From contig NZ_PDCP01000045.1 of assembly GCF_002553505.1 (NCBI RefSeq), forward strand, positions 1-48,598: 48,598 nucleotides of DNA, given 5' to 3'. Shown in pieces: positions 1-8,122 of this stretch. The notes under the pieces were generated by a model. That model was not told where the DNA came from, made no database searches, and was given only the letters and a program-made list of their open reading frames with translations. A program made the position numbers and the translations under genes. This stretch comes from Mycolicibacterium agri (lineage in GTDB: Bacteria; Actinomycetota; Actinomycetes; Mycobacteriales; Mycobacteriaceae). Position 1 is the stretch's first letter; each line of letters starts with the position of its first letter.

Positions 1-70
1 ATAACTGGCAATCCAGGTGGTCCCATCACCCTGGCAAAAATCAGGTCACACTGGTCCCATCCTCATGGCA
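1..70. mobile_element. Probable end of an insertion sequence (repeat array)
   Basis: Two imperfect 19-bp direct repeats, TGGTCCCATCACCCTGGCA at 18-36 and TGGTCCCATCCTCATGGCA at 52-70 (15 of 19 identical), start 34 bp apart. A third TGGCA occurs at 6-10. Repeated short motifs at an element end are typical of transposase-binding sites, as in IS21-type elements. The transposase itself would lie left of base 1, so the family cannot be named. Inference from repeat architecture only. Confidence 0.4.
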
Positions 71-446
71 GGCGACACCGGGAACCATCGAGCGAGTCAT
101 CTACGACGAAAACGACTGGGCGCCGGCTTCAATGCGGCAGGAGTTCCGCGGCCACAGCGTGATCCTCGAGCCGAGCACGTCCTCGCCCCACACGCTGACC
201 GTGACCGGCAAGAAGTTCGGAACGCTGGTGCTGCTCGTGGTGCCGCCACACACGGACCCCGCCGTGGCGCACACGGCCGTGACGACGGCAGCCGACCCCG
301 ACGACGAGTCCACCCCCGAGGAGCTGCTGCAGATGGCGCACCAGCCCAAGCAGCGGCGTCACCGCGGGTCGTCGCCGCACCTCGGCGGCGGGCACGTCCG
401 CGAACCGTCACGCGCCGGGGGCGTCGCCGCGGCAAACGTTCGGTAA
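3..446 (+). pseudogene. ORF fragment running in from the left edge, unrecognised
   Basis: The frame is open from base 3 and ends with a stop after VAAANVR at 446. From about base 72 it reads as plausible protein (TIERVIYDENDWAPASMRQE, then HTLTVTGKKFGTLVLLVVPP), followed by an acidic stretch and a basic, low-complexity tail. Because it emerges from the IS-like repeats at 1-70, the simplest reading is the 3' part of a gene interrupted by an insertion. I do not recognise the family. The first internal ATG is at 132. The 200 bases after it hold only a short hairpin (CGACC-GAA-GGTCG at 568-580) and no gene I can support. Confidence 0.3.
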
Positions 447-650
447 CCGCGGCGCTGCGCGGCTTGCCAGGAGACCGACTGCCACATGCGTCGTGCAGAA
501 CCGACCGAACTGGTTCGCAGGTGATGGCCGACGCGACAAGAGGTTACACAGAGCACCAGATAATCAACGACCGAAGGTCGGCCACCGCCTGCGCGTAAAC
601 CAGCCCTCAACACGTCACAGCTCAGCTCTTACGCATATGGACGACCACAG

Positions 651-1844
651 TCAATTGGTCTTCGTCCCGTTCTGGACGACTTCGCGCCAAGTGTCTTGCC
701 ACTCCGAGAATTTGTCCGCGATCGCACCTGCATCGACCTCAATTGCGTGAAGGTCCACGCCACCCAGGGATTCCTCGTTCAGCGCCCTGTCGACAGGCGT
801 GCGACCGTGGGCCAACAGTTCCTGTTGCCCTTGTTTGGAGAGAACAAAATCCTGGAGCAGCATTCCCCCGGCGGGATTCCCTGCCTCGCATGGGATTGCA
901 TATGCGGATACTTCAGCCACTGCTGGGACCTGTACGGGTTTCCACTCGATCGGTGCGCCCTTGCTTTCCAGTTCGACGATTCGATGGACGAAATTGTTGG
1001 CAGCGATCGAGTATTGCCCGGCAATAACTAATTCTGTTGTAGCGGTGTGCCCGTCGGTGATGGCGGCGTTCGAAGCGATCTTGCGGAAGACGTCAACCGC
1101 CTGGTCCTTCGTCATCCGCTCAGTGTTCATCAGGTTAGAAACTTGCGCCGCGAACCAGAAGACGTCGGTTCCCTCCATTGCAAGTTTGCCCTTGAACCGC
1201 GGGTCGGCTAAGTCCTGCAGAGACTTGGGCGCTTGATCTGGAGGCAACAGCGTTGAATTCCAGGCTGGCACAGTAATTTTCAGTGAGTCGCCAGTGAAGT
1301 TTCCGAACTTCGCCTCGGGCACCAGATGCGACACCTCCGGCGACGACGCCGGGGCCAGGACGCCCTCTTTATCAAGCGGATTCATCCCTAGGTAATCAAG
1401 CTGGATGACGTCAGAGCCCCGATAGCCAGCAGCGGCTTCCTCTAAAACCCGCTGGCGGATGTCGTCGGTTCCGGCCCGATAGACCGCCACTGTGAGACCG
1501 GGATACTTGTCTTCAAAAGGCCCCGTGATGACGTCCGCGTCGTTCAGTTCGGTGTACCAGCTGATCGTGCCGTTGTTGACGGCCTTTGCATCGGCCGCCA
1601 AGGTCGCTGCCCGCTTCCCGGGCGGCATACCGTTGACCTTCTGCTGCTCTTGTACGGCCGGGCCGTTCGCACAATCCTTCTTTGCGAGCTGGCCTTCGTC
1701 GCCGGTTCCGGCGGGCGCCGAACAGGACGACAACGCCAATACCGTCACAACGGCCACTACCATCGCCGAACTGCGGCGCGCTTTCGGACCGGCAAATCCT
1801 CTCAATACACGTTCTATGCACATTCTCGTCAGGGCGATCACCAT
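651..1844 (-). CDS. ABC transporter substrate-binding lipoprotein (iron/polyamine type 2 PBP)
   Basis: 397-residue exported binding protein. An N-terminal basic region and hydrophobic run end in a lipobox (LALSSC, lipidated Cys41), so it is anchored to the outer face of the membrane. The mature part has the class II periplasmic-binding fold pattern: WYTELNDADVITGPFEDKYPG near the start, DVIQLDY, then LQDLADPRFKGKLAMEG in the middle. This is typical of Fe3+ (AfuA/FbpA) and spermidine/putrescine (PotD) binding proteins. The open frame extends upstream to 2345, but that part overlaps the GNAT gene and lacks protein character, so ATG 1844 is preferred (ATG 1823 is possible). No permease or ATPase gene is adjacent, so the partner importer is elsewhere. 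Substrate unresolved. Confidence 0.85.
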   Translation of the reverse strand: MVIALTRMCIERVLRGFAGPKARRSSAMVVAVVTVLALSSCSAPAGTGDEGQLAKKDCANGPAVQEQQKVNGMPPGKRAATLAADAKAVNNGTISWYTELNDADVITGPFEDKYPGLTVAVYRAGTDDIRQRVLEEAAAGYRGSDVIQLDYLGMNPLDKEGVLAPASSPEVSHLVPEAKFGNFTGDSLKITVPAWNSTLLPPDQAPKSLQDLADPRFKGKLAMEGTDVFWFAAQVSNLMNTERMTKDQAVDVFRKIASNAAITDGHTATTELVIAGQYSIAANNFVHRIVELESKGAPIEWKPVQVPAVAEVSAYAIPCEAGNPAGGMLLQDFVLSKQGQQELLAHGRTPVDRALNEESLGGVDLHAIEVDAGAIADKFSEWQDTWREVVQNGTKTN

Positions 1845-2013
1845 CCCGCGATTTGAGAAAATATCTAAGATTGAAAATCTACCGGTTCTAGCTGCATCGC
1901 GTTCGCTAAGCAGAGAAATGCGCCGCAATGTTCGCGCGCGTTCCTGCTTTGCATCCGATGAGCGGGCACCTACGGGCGTGCTCGACACCCGACAGCTTGT
2001 AGGCCGACAGTCT

Positions 2014-2544
2014 TTAGATCTGCAGCTCTTTGCGGTAGATACGGAAATCGGTCGGTGTACACAGCATCGGCGCAAGATGCGGGTACGCCTCTTCGGTGTG
2101 GCCGATCCGCGTAAGGCGATAGCCGAGGCGGTCGTACCACGCCGCGAGGAATTCCTTCGATTCCAGTACCCACTCGCGTGGCACCAGCAGCTCCAGTTGC
2201 ATCTGCCCGCATCCGTCGTCGCGCATCGATTGCTCGGCGAAGCGCACCAGCTCGGTGCCGACGCCGCGGCCGCGCGCGGCAGGCTCGGTAGCCAGCATCC
2301 CGAATTCGCCGGTGTTCGCGTCGAGGCGTTTGACGCAGACGACACCTGTCGGCTGCCCGTCGATGTCGGCGACCACCAACTGCCCGGCCCGTGTCAGGGT
2401 GACGACTTCCTCGACAGAGGTACGCGTGGCGTCGTCTCGCCAGAGGCCGCGTTCGGCATCGGCGTAAACACGGTTCACCAGATCGGTGATGTGCTCCATC
2501 AACGAAGCATCTTCTGCGGCCGACGCGGGAAGCGTTTCGATCAC
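2014..2544 (-). CDS. GNAT family N-acetyltransferase
   Basis: 176-residue single-domain acetyltransferase of the Gcn5-related family. The acetyl-CoA pyrophosphate-binding motif A is visible as ATEPAARGRGVGTELVRFAE (R/Q-x-x-G-x-G/A type) near residues 87-106, preceded by the strand GEFGMLAT. A later WYDRLGYR segment matches the conserved motif B region (F/WY-x-x-x-G-F/Y). Acceptor substrate unknown. It lies 169 bp upstream of the binding-protein gene on the same strand, with no overlap, so co-transcription is possible but not shown. Length is normal for the family. Confidence 0.85.
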   Translation of the reverse strand: MIETLPASAAEDASLMEHITDLVNRVYADAERGLWRDDATRTSVEEVVTLTRAGQLVVADIDGQPTGVVCVKRLDANTGEFGMLATEPAARGRGVGTELVRFAEQSMRDDGCGQMQLELLVPREWVLESKEFLAAWYDRLGYRLTRIGHTEEAYPHLAPMLCTPTDFRIYRKELQI

Positions 2545-2899
2545 GCGACCAAAGTAGTTCCCCGTTCAAGGGTCCTCAGGCGCGAACGGATGCCTGACGA
2601 GATCGGGCCTCGCCAAAATGGTTTGCTCCATGCGTTCTAGCGAATATCAATATCAAACCAGCAGCCCGAACGAGACGTCTTTGGCTGGCACCACATCCAG
2701 CCATGCTGAGGCTAATATGCCATCTGATCAGGTATATCTCAACAACGAAATTGCGTTTCGCCACGCCGATATTGTTTGCACTTGCAACGACTGATACAGC
2801 CAGCATTGGTTTTGCTATTTGCCAGCAATGAACGCCGGTTAGTCTGCGTGAAGCATGAAACCCGCCCGGGGTTTCGGCATCCTGAGTCAGGGGGCGAAC
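2545..2899. other. Divergent intergenic region, no gene seen
   Basis: About 355 bp of lower-GC sequence separates the GNAT gene (minus) from the repeat protein (plus). No ORF with coding character is present. A short inverted repeat TTGCA-CT-TGCAA lies at 2776-2787 and could be part of a regulatory site for the plus-strand gene. No clear -35/-10 pair is assigned. Confidence 0.4.
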
Positions 2900-3964
2900 G
2901 TGGCCAACCACATCTTGAGCCAGCAATCCGCCAAATACGTCGGCCGGATCGGTGCTCTGGCGGTCGCCCTCGGCATAAGCACAGGAGTCGCGTCCACGAC
3001 GGGAGCGCCTGAAGCGGAGGCCGCACCTGACGTGGGCATCTCTATCGGTGGCGTCGGAATCAACAGCGCCTCTGCCACCGCAAAGAGCAGTTTCGGATCG
3101 GCAGCCGTTGCGATTGGTCATAACAGCTCCGCAGAAGCCACGAACGGTGTACTCAACCGCGCGATCGCTATCGGCAATAACAGCAGTGCACGAGCGACGA
3201 ACGGTAACAACAACAGCGCGATCACCTTGGGCGACAACAGCCATACGTACGCGGGCGGCGGCAATAACAACCGTGCCTCGGTGCGCGGGAACAACAGCCA
3301 CGCCGAGGCGTCACTCGGCAACAACAACAACGCAAGTGTCATGGGCAATGCCTCGGTTGCCCGCGCGGGATGCTTCGATGAAGTCGGCTCACCAAAGTGC
3401 ACGCCCACCTACAACCAGAACAATCGCAACACTGCGCGCGTGACCGGTAACGACGGCGAGGCGCGCGCCGGGGACGGACAATTCGGAAGTGCCAGCCGCA
3501 ACACCGCAACGGTCAACGGTAACAACGGTACTCAGGCGTGGGCGACACGCGGCAATAACATCACCGCCGCCGCGACGGGTGATGACAGCTTGGCGTCCGG
3601 TGAACGCGGCGACAACATCACCGCGACCGTGAACGGCGACCGTAGCATCGCCGCGGCATACGGCAACGACGCCAGCGCCAGTACCACCGGCGACGTAAGC
3701 GCGGCCCTCGCTAACGGCGAGCGCAGCACCGCCACCGTCAACGGCAACCAGAGCATTGCAGAAGTCGGCACGCACGATACTGCCTTCGCTGATGCGACGG
3801 CCACTGTAACCGCCGACAACGCAATGGCACTGGCGCACGGCGAGGGTGCCAGCGCAGAGTCGACCGCTGACGGGTGGGGTGCGGCGGCCGGCGCAGGTCA
3901 ACAGATCTCATGCGATGGCAGCCCCGCCGACCAATGCTTCCATCCCGCCTTCCCCAGTCCGTGA
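2900..3964 (+). CDS. Exported protein built of Asn/Gly/Ser-rich NGN repeats
   Basis: About 354 residues. The N-terminus (SAKYVGRIGALAVALGISTG) resembles the export signal of mycobacterial repeat proteins and ends near AEAAP. The rest is degenerate repeats of about 19 residues around NNNSA-x-x-x-G-D/N-N-S (for example NNNSAITLGDNSHTYAGGG, then NNNRASVRGNNSHAEASLG). The alternation of small and Asn/Gly residues suggests a beta-roll or beta-solenoid, comparable to trimeric-adhesin head repeats; this is inference. Two cysteine pairs (CFDEVGSPKC and CDGSPADQC) could form disulfides after export. GTG 2900 is preferred because AGGGGG sits 5 bases upstream; ATG 2855 is the in-frame alternative with a poorer ribosome site. 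No enzymatic motif. Family not recognised by name. Confidence 0.7.
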   Translation: MANHILSQQSAKYVGRIGALAVALGISTGVASTTGAPEAEAAPDVGISIGGVGINSASATAKSSFGSAAVAIGHNSSAEATNGVLNRAIAIGNNSSARATNGNNNSAITLGDNSHTYAGGGNNNRASVRGNNSHAEASLGNNNNASVMGNASVARAGCFDEVGSPKCTPTYNQNNRNTARVTGNDGEARAGDGQFGSASRNTATVNGNNGTQAWATRGNNITAAATGDDSLASGERGDNITATVNGDRSIAAAYGNDASASTTGDVSAALANGERSTATVNGNQSIAEVGTHDTAFADATATVTADNAMALAHGEGASAESTADGWGAAAGAGQQISCDGSPADQCFHPAFPSP

Positions 3965-4000
3965 CACCGCCATGTCAGATGCTCGCTATGCGAATGGGTG

Positions 4001-4162
4001 TCAGAGCACATCCAGCACGGCATCCAGCCGGCCGTCGAGGTCGCCTCTGCCGCCTGCATACATCGGGCCTGCACCGTCGGCGAATAGTCGGCGCAACCGC
4101 GCCATGCCCATCGCAGTCACCGGCCGCGGCGAATGCAGGCGCAGCGTGATGGCGTCGATCAT
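4001..4162 (-). CDS. 53-residue conserved-looking protein, third gene after symporter/deacetylase
   Basis: ATG 4162 lies 3 bases after the stop of the amidohydrolase gene, which implies co-translation. The 53-residue product begins MIDAITLRLHSPRPVTAMGM and continues ARLRRLFADGAGPMYAGGRG, ending DLDGRLDAVLDVL. It has no membrane segment or signal peptide. Its composition (ordered charged and hydrophobic residues, Leu/Arg-rich helices, a G-P-M/L-Y turn) is that of a real folded small protein. I believe similar short proteins occur in other mycobacteria, but cannot name a family. Function unknown. The position suggests a role linked to the deacetylase/symporter operon. Confidence 0.6.
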   Translation of the reverse strand: MIDAITLRLHSPRPVTAMGMARLRRLFADGAGPMYAGGRGDLDGRLDAVLDVL

Positions 4163-4165
4163 CGG

Positions 4166-5284
4166 CTAAACCCGCAGCGCTTCGGCGATCATGGCGGCCT
4201 GGGCGATGACGTCGTCCTGCCACGGCTTCAACGGGTGAGCCGGCGAGTTGTCGAAGCTCTGCGCGAACGGATCGGGCACGCCGGTGTCGTGGCCGGTGAG
4301 CGCTTCCAGCACCGCCAGCCCGCAGAACGGGACGTGCACCGGCGAGTAGCCGCCCTCATGCGAAAAGACAATCCGGCCCTCGCACACGTCGTCCGCCAGA
4401 CCGACCAGGGCGCTGGCCATGTCCTTGAACCCCTTCGACGTCACCGTCATACAGCCGAGCGGGTCGACCGCGCTGGGATCAAAGCCGCTGGAGACGAAGA
4501 TGATGTCGGGCCGGAAGTTTTTGACCGCCGGGATGGCAACGCGTTGGATGGCCGCCAGATAGGCGCCGTTGCCGGAGCCGGCGGGCAGCGGGATGTTGAT
4601 GTTGGTGCCCTCGGCGCCAGGACCGCCGGAAGCGGTCACGTCGCCGGTGTCCAAGGGGAACAGTCGATCCTGGTGCAGCGAGACCGCCAACACGCCGGGG
4701 TCGGTCCAGTAGATCGATTCGGCGCCGTTGCCGTGGTGTACGTCGTAGTCGACGATCGCCACCCGCTCCACACCGAGTGTGGCGCGCACGTATTCGATTG
4801 CGACACAGACGTTGGAGAACAGGCAGTAGCCCATGCCCATGTCGCGGCGCGCGTGGTGTCCTGGCGGGCGCACCAATGCGTAAGCGTTGTCGACGGCTTT
4901 CGTCAGCACGGCTTCGGCGGCGGCCATGGTGCCGCCCGCGGCGAGCCGCGCTATGTCGTAGGAGCCGGGGCCGAACGGGGTGAACCCGTCGCCGCCGTCG
5001 CCACCGCGGGCCTCGCTTTCACGTTCGATACGGTCGACGTAGGCCGCGTCGTGCACCCGCAACAGATCGGCCTTCTCGGCGAACCGCGGTCGCAGCCGGA
5101 CGAGTTCGTCGATCATCCCGGAGACTTCGACGAGTCCGGCCATTCTGGACTTCGATTCACCGGTTTCGAAATTCAGATGCGGTTGGTTGAAGCCGCCGGC
5201 CGGTACGAAGCCGACGTGGGTGCCGGTGTCGTGCCAGGCGTAGCGTTCGTGCCAGATGTAGCCGGTACGTCGGCGTGCGGTCAT
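4166..5284 (-). CDS. HDAC-superfamily amidohydrolase (acetylpolyamine amidohydrolase-like)
   Basis: 372 residues, zinc-dependent deacetylase of the class II HDAC / acetylpolyamine aminohydrolase family. Visible catalytic elements in order are RPPGHHARRDMGMGYCLFSN (His-His pair near 143-144), DYDVHHGNG (zinc Asp/His ligands), SSGFDPSAVDPLG (second zinc Asp) and SHEGGYS near the end. It should remove acyl groups from an acylated amine, releasing acetate. Its start codon overlaps the stop of the symporter gene (ATGA at 5281-5284), so the two are translationally coupled, which suggests the symporter imports its substrate or a product. Acetylated polyamines are the best guess from the family; other amides are possible. 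Confidence 0.88.
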   Translation of the reverse strand: MTARRRTGYIWHERYAWHDTGTHVGFVPAGGFNQPHLNFETGESKSRMAGLVEVSGMIDELVRLRPRFAEKADLLRVHDAAYVDRIERESEARGGDGGDGFTPFGPGSYDIARLAAGGTMAAAEAVLTKAVDNAYALVRPPGHHARRDMGMGYCLFSNVCVAIEYVRATLGVERVAIVDYDVHHGNGAESIYWTDPGVLAVSLHQDRLFPLDTGDVTASGGPGAEGTNINIPLPAGSGNGAYLAAIQRVAIPAVKNFRPDIIFVSSGFDPSAVDPLGCMTVTSKGFKDMASALVGLADDVCEGRIVFSHEGGYSPVHVPFCGLAVLEALTGHDTGVPDPFAQSFDNSPAHPLKPWQDDVIAQAAMIAEALRV

Positions 5285-6789
5285 CGCGGCTGTCCTTTCG
5301 CGTCGACAAGGTCGGCTGGTCGTTGGTGCAATGAGTCGAAAAGTTCGGCGACACGGCGCCTTTCGTCGGGAGTGGCCGGCGCGGCGTACGACACCGCGAC
5401 ATATACGACGAAGTTGACGGCCAGCGCGACGACCCCGGACGTCAGCCCACCGAGCACCGGGATGGCGATCGGGTACATCAGTTGCAGCACGCAGGCGGTC
5501 GCGAAACCGACGATCATCGCCGCGCATGCCGCGGCGGCATTTCCTCGGCGCCAAAAGATTCCGAGGAACAGCGTCGGCGCCAGCTGCACGATGCCTTGGT
5601 AGGACACCTGCGCCAGAGCCACCATGCCGGAGGCCAGCGCGTCGGTGGTGGCCACCGCGACCGCGCCGGCCACTAGCGTGAGCACCCCGACCGACACCTT
5701 GCCCCACCGCGCGTCCTCGACGCGGGTGCCGCGCGCGACTCCGACGACGTCGTTGGCGATCTGCGCGCCGAGCGCTTGCAGGTTCGCGCCCACATTGCCC
5801 ATGGTGGCGGCCAGTACGCACAGCCCCGCGAGCGTGAGGATCAGCGGACCGCCGACCGACGCGGTGATGAACCACACCTGATCGGGGGCGTCGGACACGC
5901 CGGGCAGCGTCGACGCCGCCATCGCGAGCAGGCACAGGGCGGACCCGAAGACAAACAGCAGCGGCGACGCCATGACCGCGGCGCGTTTGATCGTGTGTGT
6001 GCTGTCAGATGTGAAGAGCCGCACGAAGATATCGGGCCAGCACCAGCCGCCCAATGCGCCGGTGGCGACGAGCGCGAACAGGAACAGCGGTCCGTCGGCG
6101 CTACCGGGACCGGGCAGGGTCAAGAACGCGGGGTCGACCTCGCCGAATCCGTGGCCGTTGGTAATCAGCCAGGTGATCAGGCCGAGGATGAGCAGGGTAC
6201 CGATGAGGTAGGCCACGACGCCCTGGATGAAGTCGCCGATCACCAGGCCGCGGGCGCCGAGGCGCACGGTCCACCACTGGCGCACGACGATCACGGCGAT
6301 GCCGATGAAAGCGGCGGTGCCCGCCGACACGGCGCCGAATGACAGGTATTCGAACACGAGCGTCAGCGACTGCATGCCGAGCACGATCCACGGGAAGGAC
6401 GCGATCACGCCGATGACGGCGGCGATGACCCGCACGGCTGTCGACCCGTAGCGCAGGCGCAGCAGGTCCGCCTGGGTGCGCAGGTCGAACCGGCGGCCCC
6501 ACTCGTGGACGGGCTGGGCCAGTAGGAACATCAGCACGACGGCGAGGATCGAGTAGGAGACGAAGTAGAAGCCGATGGCACCGGCGCTGGCGGCGAGCCC
6601 GGCGAATGCGATGAAGATGGTGCCGGGCAGCCACGTGTTGACGAACGCCATCGCCGAGAACATCGGGCCGAAAGATCGTCCGGCCGTGGCGTATTCGCTG
6701 AAGTCTGCGCTGGTGCGGGTGCGCTGCAGAATGACGAACAGGATTGCGAGGAAGACCGCGACGCCGCCGTAGCCGATGAGCATCTGCAT
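5281..6789 (-). CDS. Sodium:solute symporter (SSS family)
   Basis: 502 residues with about 13 hydrophobic segments, the size and shape of solute:sodium symporters. Characteristic parts are the N-terminal FSEYATAGRSFGPMFSAMAF, the WLPGTIF segment and the QVSYQGIVQLAPTLFLGIFW stretch near residue 420. It should import an organic solute with sodium at the inner membrane. Stop and next start overlap (ATGA) with the downstream deacetylase, and the small membrane protein ends 3 bases upstream of its ATG, so the three genes form one operon. Substrate not predictable from sequence; the neighbour suggests an acetylated amine. Confidence 0.88.
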   Translation of the reverse strand: MQMLIGYGGVAVFLAILFVILQRTRTSADFSEYATAGRSFGPMFSAMAFVNTWLPGTIFIAFAGLAASAGAIGFYFVSYSILAVVLMFLLAQPVHEWGRRFDLRTQADLLRLRYGSTAVRVIAAVIGVIASFPWIVLGMQSLTLVFEYLSFGAVSAGTAAFIGIAVIVVRQWWTVRLGARGLVIGDFIQGVVAYLIGTLLILGLITWLITNGHGFGEVDPAFLTLPGPGSADGPLFLFALVATGALGGWCWPDIFVRLFTSDSTHTIKRAAVMASPLLFVFGSALCLLAMAASTLPGVSDAPDQVWFITASVGGPLILTLAGLCVLAATMGNVGANLQALGAQIANDVVGVARGTRVEDARWGKVSVGVLTLVAGAVAVATTDALASGMVALAQVSYQGIVQLAPTLFLGIFWRRGNAAAACAAMIVGFATACVLQLMYPIAIPVLGGLTSGVVALAVNFVVYVAVSYAAPATPDERRRVAELFDSLHQRPADLVDAKGQPR

Positions 6790-6792
6790 GCG

Positions 6793-6999
6793 CTACTTCT
6801 CCTTGGCGGAGCTGTCGAGGCGGTACATGACCGCCAGGGAGAGTACGCCGAATGCGCCGGTGAGCAGGAAGTACCAGACCGCCCCGTGACCGAGGATCCA
6901 GGTCAGCGGCGGAAAGAGCAGCAGAACGAAATCGATGATCGCAAGCGCGACAACGATCCTCGCGCTCGTTTTCCTTGCCTGCGGATTGCCGATTCCCAT
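6793..6999 (-). CDS. Two-helix membrane protein paired with the symporter
   Basis: 68 residues from ATG 6999, chosen because AAAGGGGCG sits just upstream; an in-frame start at 7050 lacks a site and would run through the operator. Two hydrophobic helices (IVVALAIIDFVLLLFPPL and WYFLLTGAFGVLSLAVMY) with a basic N-terminus. Small two-helix proteins of the DUF3311/DUF485 kind are commonly encoded directly upstream of SSS symporters and are thought to be accessory subunits. Exact family not certain. First gene of the LacI-controlled operon. Confidence 0.7.
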   Translation of the reverse strand: MGIGNPQARKTSARIVVALAIIDFVLLLFPPLTWILGHGAVWYFLLTGAFGVLSLAVMYRLDSSAKEK

Positions 7000-7011
7000 C
7001 GCGCCCCTTTT

Positions 7012-7029
7012 TGCCGGAACGTTCCGGCA
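7012..7029. promoter_or_regulatory. LacI-type operator, perfect 18-bp palindrome
   Basis: TGCCGGAACGTTCCGGCA is a perfect inverted repeat with a central CG, the hallmark of LacI-family operators. It lies between the symporter operon and the divergent lacI-type gene, just downstream of the predicted minus-strand -10 box and directly upstream of the ribosome site at 7000-7010. Binding there would block transcription of the symporter operon. Confidence 0.8.
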
Positions 7030-7037
7030 CGCGTTTG

Positions 7038-7066
7038 AGACTTGTCGCACAGCCCGGCGATGTCAA
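7038..7066 (-). promoter_or_regulatory. Predicted promoter of the symporter/deacetylase operon
   Basis: On the minus strand a perfect -35 TTGACA (7061-7066) is followed after 17 bp by AAGTCT (7038-7043) as a weak -10. Transcription would start near 7031, placing the palindrome at about +2 to +19. The -10 match is poor, so the exact start is uncertain. Confidence 0.45.
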
Positions 7067-7105
7067 GAGCAATCGGTGAAAAGTTGAGGTCACTACGATG
7101 ACCGC

Positions 7106-8122
7106 ATGGCTGCGCGTCGGGTGACGATCGTCGAGATCGCCCAGCGTGTCGGCCTGTCCAAGACCACGGTGTCCGATGCACTGCACGGCGGCGGGCGGGT
7201 GTCGGCGGCAACCGCGGCGCGGGTCGTGGAGGCTGCACGCGAACTCGGCTACGTGTCCAATCGCGCGGCCAGGCAACTGCGGGGGCGTCGGGTCGGTGCG
7301 TTCGGGATCTACATCCCGCCGATCGCGAGGAACTTCAGCTTCTACATGGACTTCGCGTTCGGGGCCGCGCACGGGTCGGCCGAGCACGACGCGGACCTGA
7401 CGCTGTTCGCCCGAGAGGCGGATGATGTTGAGCCGCGCCAGTTTCAGGTCGACGGCGTACTCGCCGTCGATCCGCTACCGGGTGACCCGATGCTCGACCG
7501 GCTCGTCGCCGCCGGGATCCCCATGGTGACGGCGGGTCGACCGCCGGCCGAGCTCGCCGATGCCGTCGCCGCGGTGATCGAAGCGCCGCACAGCGGGCTT
7601 GCCCGTATGGTGCTCGATCACTTGCGCGACAGCGGTTTTCAGCAACCGGCTTTCATCGGATCGGACCGGCGGTTCTATTCGTCGTGGGCCGACGACGTCC
7701 GCCAGAGCTACCTGGACTGGTGTGCCGCCAACGGCGTCGAGGCGTATGCGTTCGACTGCCCGCTGGACGCCAGCACCGAGGAGCTCGGCGCCGTGGTGCG
7801 CGAGGCAGTCGGGTCGCCGGGCATCGACGCCCTGGTGTGCGCGCCGCAGGGCTTCGCCGGGCGGTCGTTGGACATCCTGGAGGCCAAGGGCATTCACGTC
7901 GGGCCGAAATTCGGGCTGGCGTCGCTGAGCAGTGAGCGCACCACCGAACTGCGAGACCCGCGGATGACGGCCGTCGACCTCGCCCCGTGGGCATTCGGCC
8001 GCGAGGCCGTCAACCTGCTCGACGCCGTGGTGGCCGGCAGGCCTTTCGAGCACTTCAACCGGTTTGATCAGGTCCAGATGCGGAAGGCGGGCGAGACCGT
8101 CGGCAACTTCGGCGAGCGCTAG
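7106..8122 (+). CDS. LacI family transcriptional regulator
   Basis: 338 residues. The N-terminal helix-turn-helix is VTIVEIAQRVGLSKTTVSDA, followed by the hinge region and a periplasmic-binding-like ligand domain (GVLAVDPLPGDPMLDRLVAA; DALVCAPQGFAGRSLDILEA). It should repress the divergent symporter operon through the palindrome at 7012-7029 and be released by a small ligand related to the transported solute. ATG 7106 has no ribosome site but has TACGAT at 7094-7099, 6 bases upstream, consistent with a leaderless mRNA. Its stop overlaps the stop of the convergent nucleosidase gene by 4 bp (CTAG). Confidence 0.92.
   Translation: MAARRVTIVEIAQRVGLSKTTVSDALHGGGRVSAATAARVVEAARELGYVSNRAARQLRGRRVGAFGIYIPPIARNFSFYMDFAFGAAHGSAEHDADLTLFAREADDVEPRQFQVDGVLAVDPLPGDPMLDRLVAAGIPMVTAGRPPAELADAVAAVIEAPHSGLARMVLDHLRDSGFQQPAFIGSDRRFYSSWADDVRQSYLDWCAANGVEAYAFDCPLDASTEELGAVVREAVGSPGIDALVCAPQGFAGRSLDILEAKGIHVGPKFGLASLSSERTTELRDPRMTAVDLAPWAFGREAVNLLDAVVAGRPFEHFNRFDQVQMRKAGETVGNFGER

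Noticed and set aside
1845..2345. N-terminal extension of the binding-protein frame
   Set aside because: It overlaps the GNAT gene out of frame and would bury the lipoprotein signal inside the protein.
2900..3964. CRISPR-like or simple tandem DNA repeat in the NGN-repeat gene
   Set aside because: The periodicity is at the protein level with degenerate DNA; there are no identical repeats with spacers.
4133..5602. 489-codon plus-strand frame over the deacetylase
   Set aside because: Antisense to HDAC motifs; low-complexity Val/Gly/Arg composition.
7038..7043. AAGTCT as a firm -10 box
   Set aside because: Poor match to TANNNT; kept only as part of a low-confidence promoter because of the perfect -35.
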